A stretch of 7,551 nt of DNA from Bacteroidia bacterium (GTDB lineage: Bacteria; Bacteroidota; Bacteroidia; Bacteroidales; Prolixibacteraceae): NCBI GenBank assembly GCA_025358395.1, contig JANYJT010000130.1, positions 1-7,551 on the forward strand, given 5' to 3'. The notes under the pieces are model-generated. The model was given only the letters and a program-made list of their open reading frames with translations. It had not been told where the DNA came from and did not search any database. The position numbers were made by a program, and so were the translations under genes. Of this stretch, positions 1 to 6,643 are shown piece by piece. Each line of letters starts with the position of its first letter. Within the stretch, counting starts at the first letter, position 1.

Positions 1-62
1 AGGTGTTTGGTATTCATGACCGGTTTCAATAAATATGGTTGAAAGATCTATATTAACAAGGA

Positions 63-90
63 AAGCGCCAACATGTCATCTGCTGCGCTT
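63..90 (-). terminator. Weak hairpin across the last stop codon
   Basis: On the minus strand AAGCGC (90-85) can pair with GCGCTT (68-63), and the adjoining AGCA with TGTT through one wobble and a one-base bulge. The stop codon of the hydrolase lies in the loop. The following bases, TCCTTGTT, are only partly T-rich. This is at best a weak terminator. The remaining bases 1-62 show no gene or clear signal. Confidence 0.2.
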
Positions 91-1089
91 CACTTTAATG
101 GCATAGGCTTTGGATGGATTGACTGAAACCAATAATTTGAATTCTTCATCTGTAAAACCTTTCGATTTGAGTTCCGGATAGAGCTTTTTGAAGATATTCG
201 TATAGGGCTTGATTGTTTGTTTTTCTTTTTTGGGATCGTACCAACCGGCATCATGCGAAATTAATATTTTGTCTAAAATCCCGTTTTGTTTGGCAAAAAG
301 GATTTTTTCGACATGCTTTTCCAATTCCCAACCAATGCCGTCAAGACTTATCCAGCACCCCATTTTTGCAGCTTTCAGATAATTGTCATGGTTGTCCTCT
401 GATTGTGCGTGTACCCAAATAAATGCTTCCGGCGAAATGCCGGATTGTCTGAGAATTTCCAGTTGCGGCCATAATCCTGCGGCTTTCCCGGTATGGGACG
501 AAATGGTTAATCCGGTTTCCAAATGTGTTAATGCCGCAGCCTTCACCAACTTAGAATGCATGGAACTCAAGGGATCAACATTATCAATTCCGATTTTGAT
601 GAAACCGGGTCTGACAGATGTACCCGCTATGCCATTTTCAAATTCGTTGATCCAAATCTCTGCAAGGTTTTCTGCACTCATCTCCATGGCATATCCAGGA
701 ATAAATTTATTGTTCCTTACCCCATACAGACCTGTATTAGTGATAATCCGAATACCGGTTCTTTCTGCAATTTTCTCAAGAAGCACAACATCCCTTCCCA
801 TGTAATTAGGGGTAGCATCAACAAAATAGCTTACTTTAAATTCCCTGAGTTCGTTAAGATAAGGGGAGATCTCCCCGATTACGGCTTCATGACTCCAGCT
901 ATTGGGATTAATACTGTCGGCACCTGAAAAATCAACCAAAACATGCTCATGCGTTAGCCAAACCTGGTTTATACCTACCTGCTGGGATCCATTTACATGC
1001 TGAATGAACGATTGTCTGGTCGTAACAGTGCATCCGTTACAGATTAGAAATACAAGAAGGCAAATAAATAAATGCAATTCTTTTCTCAT
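76..1089 (-). CDS. Phosphotriesterase-family metal hydrolase, probable lipoprotein
   Basis: A 337-residue amidohydrolase-superfamily protein of the phosphotriesterase (PTE/Php) family. Residues 1-20 form a signal peptide with a hydrophobic core and the site CNGC; C20 would be the lipidated residue. The lipobox is loose (Cys at -3), so plain secretion is an alternative. The whole two-metal site is visible: H47 and H49 (THEH), K165 as the bridging carboxylated lysine (FIKIG), H199 (SSHT), H227 (WVH) and D280 (SHDAG), and the family ending VNPSKAY at 322-328. It should therefore be active. Family members hydrolyse phosphotriesters, lactones or related esters, and the substrate cannot be read from sequence. 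It is last in the operon, after a 60-nt gap, and is the only clearly exported product. It may process the finished compound outside the cytoplasm, or be a passenger gene. Start at ATG 1089, directly before the signal peptide; no Shine-Dalgarno sequence. Confidence 0.85.
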   Translation of the reverse strand: MRKELHLFICLLVFLICNGCTVTTRQSFIQHVNGSQQVGINQVWLTHEHVLVDFSGADSINPNSWSHEAVIGEISPYLNELREFKVSYFVDATPNYMGRDVVLLEKIAERTGIRIITNTGLYGVRNNKFIPGYAMEMSAENLAEIWINEFENGIAGTSVRPGFIKIGIDNVDPLSSMHSKLVKAAALTHLETGLTISSHTGKAAGLWPQLEILRQSGISPEAFIWVHAQSEDNHDNYLKAAKMGCWISLDGIGWELEKHVEKILFAKQNGILDKILISHDAGWYDPKKEKQTIKPYTNIFKKLYPELKSKGFTDEEFKLLVSVNPSKAYAIKVKRSR

Positions 1090-1097
1090 GGGAGTGT

Positions 1098-1125
1098 GTT
1101 TTTTATGCGGTCATAACTAAAAAAC
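1098..1125 (-). repeat. AT-rich imperfect inverted repeat in the leader of the last gene
   Basis: On the minus strand GTTTTTT and TATG, separated by a 3-nt bulge, can pair with CATAAAAAAC around the loop ACCG. The hairpin would sit in the 60-nt gap after the cyclase gene and end 8 nt before the ATG at 1089. It is followed by A residues, not T, on the transcribed strand, so it does not look like an intrinsic terminator. It might influence translation or RNA stability; it might also be chance in an AT-rich gap. Confidence 0.3.
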
Positions 1126-1149
1126 TTCCATAAATATAAAAAAATCGCT

Positions 1150-2973
1150 TCAATTATCGGTATTAATTGCATTTACCTGAAACAGATACCTTCTTAAAGC
1201 CTCTGCATAACAAACTATTGGATACATCTTTTCATCATACCAGAGTGCCGCGAAATAGAGGCCAATGGGACTGGGTCTCATATTATTGACATTGGCTTCG
1301 ACGGCCAACCACGCAAACCCTGCTTCACAAGCTTTTGGATGCAGAGAAATCAAGGCAGAAATTGCCAGGGAAGTCTCTTCCATGGTTCCATCAATATTTT
1401 TCTGCCCTCCCCAGCTGCCATCCGCATTTTGTTGGGACAAGAGGTACTTCTGTGCTGATAGATTCATGGTAATTAAAATTTCCCTTAGACCATCCTTCAC
1501 AAAACTCCTGCTAATGCAATCAGTGAGATAGGCTGAAACCCTTGCTGTACCGTAGACCGGATTTCTATTTCCAACCGTTTGCTGGTTGCCAAACCACAAT
1601 GGAAGCCAATGACCGTCCGTTGCCTGGTTCTTCTGCAGATAGGCTGCAGCCTTGGTGGCACTGTTGAAAATTTGTCTTTTCATGGAATCAGGTAAGGTAC
1701 TTCCCAATTTATCGAGGACGCTGATATAGGCCAGCAATGCATGACCGGTCAGATCGGCGCAACTGCTGTCGAAAGGCAATTTACCCCACCCTTTGCAAAA
1801 AGTTGGAAAGCCACCATCCGAATTTTGCAAATCTACCAGCCAGAGGCAACCATGAACCAGGGCATCCATCTCCTGCTGCGAACCTTCATACATATCAAGC
1901 AGGGCAAGGATTGCGCCTGGTGTATCGTCGGCATCGGGAACAGATCCCGTGAAGTTGGTCCATCCCCAGCCTCCCGGTTTGGCACCATTAAACGGATGTT
2001 TCGATTTGTACTGAATATTCAAAAGATGATTCCTTAACAAATTAACCTTCTCCGCCGGAATAACCGATTTCAGTTGTGGTCCAAGTGCTTTAACCGCTAG
2101 CGTTGTCACCCAGGTAGAAAGGTTTGTGTCAATGGGCCAGCTGCCATCCTCCCGTTGCTGATTATCAAGAAATTCCAGCCCTTTCCTTACCACGATATTG
2201 TCTTCCTTGCCACTTGCCATGAGGCACATTGCTACAAAACCGGTCAGCGGAATGGCCTCTAAAAATCCACCACTCTCAGGCATAAGCATGGTCAATTGAC
2301 GGATAGCCGGATCTACAAATTTGTTTCTGAGAGATTTAGCTACGCCAATTTTCGGTTTTCGAATGGTGTGGATAAATATTCCTACACCGATCAGAGCCGG
2401 GATCGCATAACTCACCACCTGCAAGTTAAAAAAGCGGTACAACCGTTGGGGCAAAAGTGACAACTCGAAGGGAAGTTGCGGAATATGGGAAGCAGCTTCC
2501 TTCGGCAGTACACCGCAAATGATTAGCAAGGAGAGAATTGGGACAGAAAAGGTGTAATCCTTCCCGTAAAACCCAAGGATGGCAGATGTGATGGTTTTTG
2601 GGGAAAGAGTGATATTTTGGGACGCGAGGAAAGCTTCAATTCGTTCCAACAGTGGAGTTCCCTTATCAGCAGCCTGACAATAATATACAGCAGCATAGCA
2701 AATTAAGCTGGTACTTACATTGCTCTGACTCCCCGGAGTGTCTCCATATCCACCATCAGGATTGACATTGACCTCCAACCAATTGTACCCATTTCCGATT
2801 TTTTCTTCTGACCCTGGCATGCCTCCAAGCTTCAGTGCAACTATGGCAATGGCAGTCGATAGTGCGCTGGAAGAGAGCCGCCCCTCCCAGAATCCTTGAC
2901 CGTTCTGTTCCTGCACCAAGATGTCACACAACTCCTGGAAACGATTTTGCACTATTTCCTTGTTCATACTCAT
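1150..2973 (-). CDS. Class II terpene cyclase, squalene-hopene cyclase-like
   Basis: A 607-residue cyclase of near-standard size (the Alicyclobacillus enzyme has 631) that should protonate and cyclise a polyprene chain. The catalytic acid motif is DADD at 347-350 in PDADDTPGA, matching DxDDTA with Pro for Ala. D407 and H411 in DLTGH match the Asp447/His451 pair that supports the catalytic acid in squalene-hopene cyclase. QW-type repeats are seen near 24-30, 272-279 (QQREDGSW), 447-456 (QKNQATDGHW) and 514-521 (QQNADGSW). A hydrophobic stretch at 143-200 containing LPFELSLLP corresponds to the membrane-docking part of these monotopic enzymes. The C-terminal part (567-597, PSPIGLYFAALWYD) aligns in layout with the family end. 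The region 233-250 (GGFLEAIPLTGFVAM) departs from classical hopene cyclases, so hopene as product should not be assumed. ATG at 2973 overlaps the previous stop; ATG at 2967 is two codons in. No squalene synthase is nearby. Confidence 0.88.
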   Translation of the reverse strand: MSMNKEIVQNRFQELCDILVQEQNGQGFWEGRLSSSALSTAIAIVALKLGGMPGSEEKIGNGYNWLEVNVNPDGGYGDTPGSQSNVSTSLICYAAVYYCQAADKGTPLLERIEAFLASQNITLSPKTITSAILGFYGKDYTFSVPILSLLIICGVLPKEAASHIPQLPFELSLLPQRLYRFFNLQVVSYAIPALIGVGIFIHTIRKPKIGVAKSLRNKFVDPAIRQLTMLMPESGGFLEAIPLTGFVAMCLMASGKEDNIVVRKGLEFLDNQQREDGSWPIDTNLSTWVTTLAVKALGPQLKSVIPAEKVNLLRNHLLNIQYKSKHPFNGAKPGGWGWTNFTGSVPDADDTPGAILALLDMYEGSQQEMDALVHGCLWLVDLQNSDGGFPTFCKGWGKLPFDSSCADLTGHALLAYISVLDKLGSTLPDSMKRQIFNSATKAAAYLQKNQATDGHWLPLWFGNQQTVGNRNPVYGTARVSAYLTDCISRSFVKDGLREILITMNLSAQKYLLSQQNADGSWGGQKNIDGTMEETSLAISALISLHPKACEAGFAWLAVEANVNNMRPSPIGLYFAALWYDEKMYPIVCYAEALRRYLFQVNAINTDN

Positions 2974-3848
2974 TCAGCGAGCGCCCCCAAAGCCAAAAGT
3001 CCATAAAACGTATATTCCGCATCCGGTCCGGGATCCAATATTGTGGCACAAAAACCACCTCCGGAATAGAGCGAATCGATGTAATTCAAACAATCAGGTT
3101 TCATGATCCGGAGGTCATGGTTCAGAAATTTCAAGGCATACAAAGCCACACCTGTTGAAAGCAAATCTCCGATTGGGGCGAGTTTCACCGCGGCAAAGCT
3201 CCCGTCATTTCTGTAAAACAAATTAAGGCCGTCGATTAATTCATCTGTTTGCCTTCCAAAGCTGGCCTGGATAATTAAGTTTGCTGAAGTGATAGAACAG
3301 GGCATCTCCGATGTAGACCCGCTTTTCTTCAACTCTCTTCGCAATTGGTAAAGGCGAAAATAATCTTCTGTGAAATAACTGGTCAGGAGGTCTAAAAACA
3401 ACGGGTAATAAGCGTGAAGTGACCCATACTGTCTATTTTCTGACTTTAATTTTTTTCGCAGAGACAATGGAAGCGTGTCAATACCAAATAGTTTTACATA
3501 AAGAATGATGGCACAATTCAGATGAACGCCTTTCAGGTCGTCAGACTGCACAATATTCCTGACATAGCTCTTTAAGGAAGGAATAATCTCTTGCAGTCCA
3601 ATGGCTTCGGCCACAAAATAGCCAAAGAGCGTATAATAAAGATCACATTTCCCTCCCCGGTCGGCAAAACCTCCTGTGGGGGTCTGTTGGGTTTTCAGAA
3701 AGATTCCGATTTCTTCAATCGTCTGTTGATCAAGTAATTGTATAAATTTTTCCAGAACGCTTTCCAAAGAATTTGCCCTGATTTTACGGAGATATTTCCT
3801 TCCGGCAGAACTAAATATACTCTTTGAAAGTATTTCCAAGAATCTCAT
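2970..3848 (-). CDS. Small alpha/alpha-toroid protein, prenyltransferase beta / terpene cyclase-like
   Basis: A 292-residue protein with repeats typical of the alpha/alpha toroid shared by protein prenyltransferase beta subunits and class II terpene cyclases. Examples are GGFADRGG with the following helix (59-85), DGSF...DLLSTGVALYAL (215-239) and GGGF...DAEYTFYGLLALG (263-288). It is about half the size of a squalene-hopene cyclase. Catalytic marks of both relatives are missing: there is no DxDD acid motif, no tryptophan anywhere (so no QW motifs), and the helix that carries the zinc-binding histidine in prenyltransferases reads EYT (278-280) instead of HT. It is therefore likely a binding or accessory subunit, or an enzyme of new type. 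It starts inside the end of the fusion gene (38-nt overlap) and its TGA overlaps the cyclase ATG as ATGA, which suggests coupled translation and a possible complex with the cyclase. No other ATG in frame allows a shorter intact protein. No signal peptide is evident. Confidence 0.75.
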   Translation of the reverse strand: MRFLEILSKSIFSSAGRKYLRKIRANSLESVLEKFIQLLDQQTIEEIGIFLKTQQTPTGGFADRGGKCDLYYTLFGYFVAEAIGLQEIIPSLKSYVRNIVQSDDLKGVHLNCAIILYVKLFGIDTLPLSLRKKLKSENRQYGSLHAYYPLFLDLLTSYFTEDYFRLYQLRRELKKSGSTSEMPCSITSANLIIQASFGRQTDELIDGLNLFYRNDGSFAAVKLAPIGDLLSTGVALYALKFLNHDLRIMKPDCLNYIDSLYSGGGFCATILDPGPDAEYTFYGLLALGALAE

Positions 3849-5418
3849 GCAACGCCATTTTTAAACCTATGTTCTGAAAGGTATCCAGACTATCGTCGGA
3901 TTCTTTGATATAACTCTTTAAAAGATCCTCTCCGCTCCGGCGAATACCATATTTATCAATCAAATGCTGAATGCGGTCGATAAGATTGCCGGACCGGGCA
4001 TCCTCAAACACTCTTCTGTCCTGATCGGATAACTGCTCATTCAGCATCGAAATCAGAACTGATGGTTTGTACATTTCAAATTTATCTGCGGGATGGCTGA
4101 AATCATCGAGATCATCTTTAATTTGATAGGCGATGCCAACGGCTCTGCTGAATTCTTCGAGCGTGGAAAGGGTTGGCTTGTCGGCACCTCCTGCAATTGC
4201 CCCCAGCATGAGAGATACTTTAAACGCGGTGGAGGTCTTGAACTCGAAAACTTTCAGGGTATCCTCCAGAGAGAGGATCTCGTGATTTTTCAATGACATC
4301 AGCTCAATTCCCTGCCCAACTGATAATTTCCGGTGACCGTTTGATACCATTTTGATACATTCCTGAATAATATCTGCCTTCATTCCGGTCTCGGCTATCA
4401 ACCGGTAGCCTTCGCCAATCAGCAAATCACCGATGTTGATGGCTACGGGAATGCCATAACGGGCATGCAACGTCTCCTTTCCATAACGCATCTCATCCTC
4501 ATCTTCAATGTCATCGTGGATCAGGGATGCTTTGTGAAAACACTCGATCGAGAGGGCCAGACGATTTAAAGTGGCAGGGTCAACCTGTTCGCTGAAAGCT
4601 TCGTAGGCTAAAAGTGTTAAGAGTGGGCGAAGACGTTTCCCTCCGGCCAGAATAGATTCGAAGACCAGAAGTTCAGTAAGGTTACCCGCGGGTTCGAGAA
4701 TTCGGTTCAGTTGCTCCTCCCCAAATATGGAGGAAGTCTTGTTTCTCAGATAGTTGAGGTTAAGGATGCGAAAAGAGGGATTTTTATCAAGGCGGTATAT
4801 CTCTTCCTTGAACCATTCCGAGTCGACCGAAGTATCCGAACATCCGCATGAAAGCAGCGGAATTCCAATCCCCGGAATGGAGAATTTGCTGGTAGAAGCG
4901 AACATCTTTTGCAGCACTTCCATGCAGCCTACCCCAACGACCGCATCTACTTTGCCACTCTCAATCAGCCGTGCCGCGATAGCCGTTCCTTCGGTCACGA
5001 TGGCCACATAGCCCAAATTCTCTGCTTCACGTAAAAATCTGGAAATATTACAGTTACCGCATTCACCGCAAAGCAGACCCATCTCATCCATCTGACCCTT
5101 GCACAACCTGCTGTTTTTCAAGCAATGCGGAAGCAACAGAATCCGCCGGTTGTACGGTACAACATCAACCACAGGATGCCAGATGGCATTGCCGCAGCAC
5201 ACCATCACAAAGGCCTTCAGATTCTGGTTCCATCCATACTCTTCCAACAGAAGATTAGCAAAATCAACGATCGAATCGTATGATACCGGCGGAATGATAT
5301 TTTTCCGCGAAAACCACCCTTCCACCTCTTTCCGGATCGTGTTCCTGATCTCTTTGTTGACCGGAACCTCCAATGATAATTCTGTATTGATCATATTTGC
5401 TTTTTTCTTTTCAACCAT
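3811..5418 (-). CDS. Fusion of DUF116 domain and polyprenyl (isoprenyl) diphosphate synthase
   Basis: A two-domain protein of 535 residues. Residues about 25-205 match the DUF116 family (Pfam PF01976): cysteines at 74, 75, 99 (LPHCL), 106, 117, 120 and 123 (CGECGNC), 165 (GVGC), 191 and 193, a pattern suited to an iron-sulfur cluster. Residues about 235-535 are a trans-isoprenyl diphosphate synthase: GGKRLRP (259-265), first Asp-rich motif DDIED (302-306), GQ (368-369), FKTSTA (393-398) and second Asp-rich motif DDLDD (435-439). This half should condense isopentenyl diphosphate with an allylic diphosphate. Small residues A297 and S298 at five and four positions before DDxxD lack the aromatic stopper of short-chain farnesyl synthases and fit a C20 or longer product, not proven. 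Start: ATG at 5418 overlaps the preceding gene by 8 nt; ATG at 5394, behind an A-rich stretch, is a real alternative (527 residues). The upstream extension to 5547 lies wholly inside the preceding gene and is unlikely. Its last 38 nt overlap the next gene. Confidence 0.85.
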   Translation of the reverse strand: MVEKKKANMINTELSLEVPVNKEIRNTIRKEVEGWFSRKNIIPPVSYDSIVDFANLLLEEYGWNQNLKAFVMVCCGNAIWHPVVDVVPYNRRILLLPHCLKNSRLCKGQMDEMGLLCGECGNCNISRFLREAENLGYVAIVTEGTAIAARLIESGKVDAVVGVGCMEVLQKMFASTSKFSIPGIGIPLLSCGCSDTSVDSEWFKEEIYRLDKNPSFRILNLNYLRNKTSSIFGEEQLNRILEPAGNLTELLVFESILAGGKRLRPLLTLLAYEAFSEQVDPATLNRLALSIECFHKASLIHDDIEDEDEMRYGKETLHARYGIPVAINIGDLLIGEGYRLIAETGMKADIIQECIKMVSNGHRKLSVGQGIELMSLKNHEILSLEDTLKVFEFKTSTAFKVSLMLGAIAGGADKPTLSTLEEFSRAVGIAYQIKDDLDDFSHPADKFEMYKPSVLISMLNEQLSDQDRRVFEDARSGNLIDRIQHLIDKYGIRRSGEDLLKSYIKESDDSLDTFQNIGLKMALHEILGNTFKEYI

Positions 5419-6589
5419 AGGCGCCCATTCCAAAAAATGCCATCTTCTTGGCCATGCGGTACATCCAGCTCTTTTCAGGAATGTTGAGACAAGAGCCGTG
5501 GCTGGGAACGATTGGTGCAATTTCAAAATCCCTGAGCATTTCCGCACGTTGGGAAGTATTTAAGGCTTTGTGCTTCTCTGAAAAAATTTTCAACCAGACA
5601 GGATCTTCCATCAAGACGCACCCTTTTGTTTTTTGGAGGATGCTGCTCCTGAAATCACCTAAAAATCCTGAATTTTCGTATATATCCTTCAACTTTCCAT
5701 CCGCCACATTTTCGGCGGCCAATTGTATCACCGGACAAGGCTCAATGTTTCCTGAGGCATTGATATGATGGCTTAAACCTTCCGCCGCAGGGCAGAAAGG
5801 TTCACCATCGGCACGCCAGTAAGAATCGATTAAGACCATAGGGTATTTCATCCTTCCATCTACCAGGAAATTTCTAAGCCTGAAAATTTCATCCTGACTC
5901 AGTGCCAGTTCATAATTGGGGCTCTCCCCTACCGGCCGGTAAATATAATACCAGACATACACAACGCCCATTTTGTGAAGCATCTCAATAAACTCATCCG
6001 AAAGCGCCATTTCGATGTTCGATTTGCATACGCTGATGGCGACCCCGGTAATCAGCCTGTTTTCGACAGAGTTGGCAATGGCCTTGAGTGTTCTGGTATA
6101 GATGTTGTTTCCGCCTCTGCGGATATCGGCAACCTGTTCATCTCCTTCCAAACTAAACAGAGGGGTCACATTGGATAGTTTTCTGAGTCTTTCCGCCACA
6201 TTCTGGTTAAAGAGTGTGCCATTCGAAAACAATTGGAAATAGCAATCCTGATGCTTTTCAAAAATTTCAAACAACTGTTTGTATATCAAAGGTTCTCCAC
6301 CCAGAATGCCAAAAAAATATGAACCTTGCTTTTTGCTTTCTTCAATAATCTGATGGATTTTTTCAATGTCAAGATGCTCCTTCTTCCCATCAGAAGTGAC
6401 CCAGCATCCCTGACATCTCAGGTTGCAGTCGTTGGTAACTGAGATAAACTGAAATGCCGGAAACAGTTCGCCCCGCTCCCTCCTCTTTTTGAATTTCCTG
6501 AATCCCAGGAATCCTTTCCAGACCATATTCGTCGTGAATTTTTTTAGGCAACGGCGGTCTGTGTGGAGAAAATTGGCGAGTAGCGACAT
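5411..6589 (-). CDS. Radical SAM enzyme with extra C-terminal cysteines
   Basis: A 392-residue radical S-adenosylmethionine enzyme that would cleave SAM at a [4Fe-4S] cluster to start a radical reaction. The cluster motif is C55-N-L-R-C59-Q-G-C62, followed by the SAM-binding GGEP at 97-100 in a normal radical SAM barrel. After the barrel, cysteines at 266 and 285 sit in FCPAAEG and NIEPCP, with more at 324 and 367. This resembles SPASM or twitch-type extensions that bind auxiliary clusters, but the full set of ligands cannot be fixed by eye. No cobalamin-binding domain is seen. The ATG at 6589 is well supported; there is no Shine-Dalgarno sequence. The stop codon overlaps the next start by 8 nt (ATGGTTGA). 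Substrate unknown: the neighbours suggest an isoprenoid or a lipid, by loose analogy with radical SAM enzymes that modify hopanoids such as HpnH. A peptide or cofactor substrate is not excluded. Confidence 0.85.
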   Translation of the reverse strand: MSLLANFLHTDRRCLKKFTTNMVWKGFLGFRKFKKRRERGELFPAFQFISVTNDCNLRCQGCWVTSDGKKEHLDIEKIHQIIEESKKQGSYFFGILGGEPLIYKQLFEIFEKHQDCYFQLFSNGTLFNQNVAERLRKLSNVTPLFSLEGDEQVADIRRGGNNIYTRTLKAIANSVENRLITGVAISVCKSNIEMALSDEFIEMLHKMGVVYVWYYIYRPVGESPNYELALSQDEIFRLRNFLVDGRMKYPMVLIDSYWRADGEPFCPAAEGLSHHINASGNIEPCPVIQLAAENVADGKLKDIYENSGFLGDFRSSILQKTKGCVLMEDPVWLKIFSEKHKALNTSQRAEMLRDFEIAPIVPSHGSCLNIPEKSWMYRMAKKMAFFGMGAYG

Positions 6590-6614
6590 GGATAAAAAGT
6601 TAAAAATGATTTGC

Positions 6615-6643
6615 CAAAGATAATACTGAATCGTTACGGCAAT
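6615..6643 (-). promoter_or_regulatory. Possible internal promoter before the radical SAM gene
   Basis: In the 44-nt gap between the first two genes the minus strand carries TATCTTTG (6622-6615), a perfect TAnnTTTG -7 box. ATTG lies 17 nt upstream (6643-6640), at the very end of the preceding gene. The spacing is a little short and the -33 box has one mismatch. If active, it would give the genes from the radical SAM enzyme onward a second, separately controlled start with a leader of about 15-20 nt. Confidence 0.35.

Noticed and set aside
1..17. ATG on the minus strand at 17 as the start of a further operon gene
   Set aside because: Only five codons remain in the window, which is too little to support a gene, although one may begin there.
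383..805. Plus-strand open frame of 140 codons
   Set aside because: It lies wholly antisense to the phosphotriesterase-family gene, whose metal ligands are intact, and shows no recognisable domain.
1126..1149. Promoter for the hydrolase gene (TATATTTA on the minus strand)
   Set aside because: It resembles the -7 box with one mismatch but has no TTTG at a suitable distance, in a very AT-rich gap.
2970..3848. Protein farnesyl or geranylgeranyl transferase beta subunit
   Set aside because: The zinc histidine position is tyrosine, no DxC zinc pair is seen, and there is no alpha subunit in the window.
5419..5547. N-terminal extension of the DUF116 fusion starting at 5547
   Set aside because: It would overlap the radical SAM gene by 137 nt in another frame and has no DUF116 features; ATG 5418 or 5394 is far more likely.
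5099..5563. Plus-strand open frame of 154 codons
   Set aside because: It is antisense to the DUF116 part of the fusion and the end of the radical SAM gene; no family features are visible.
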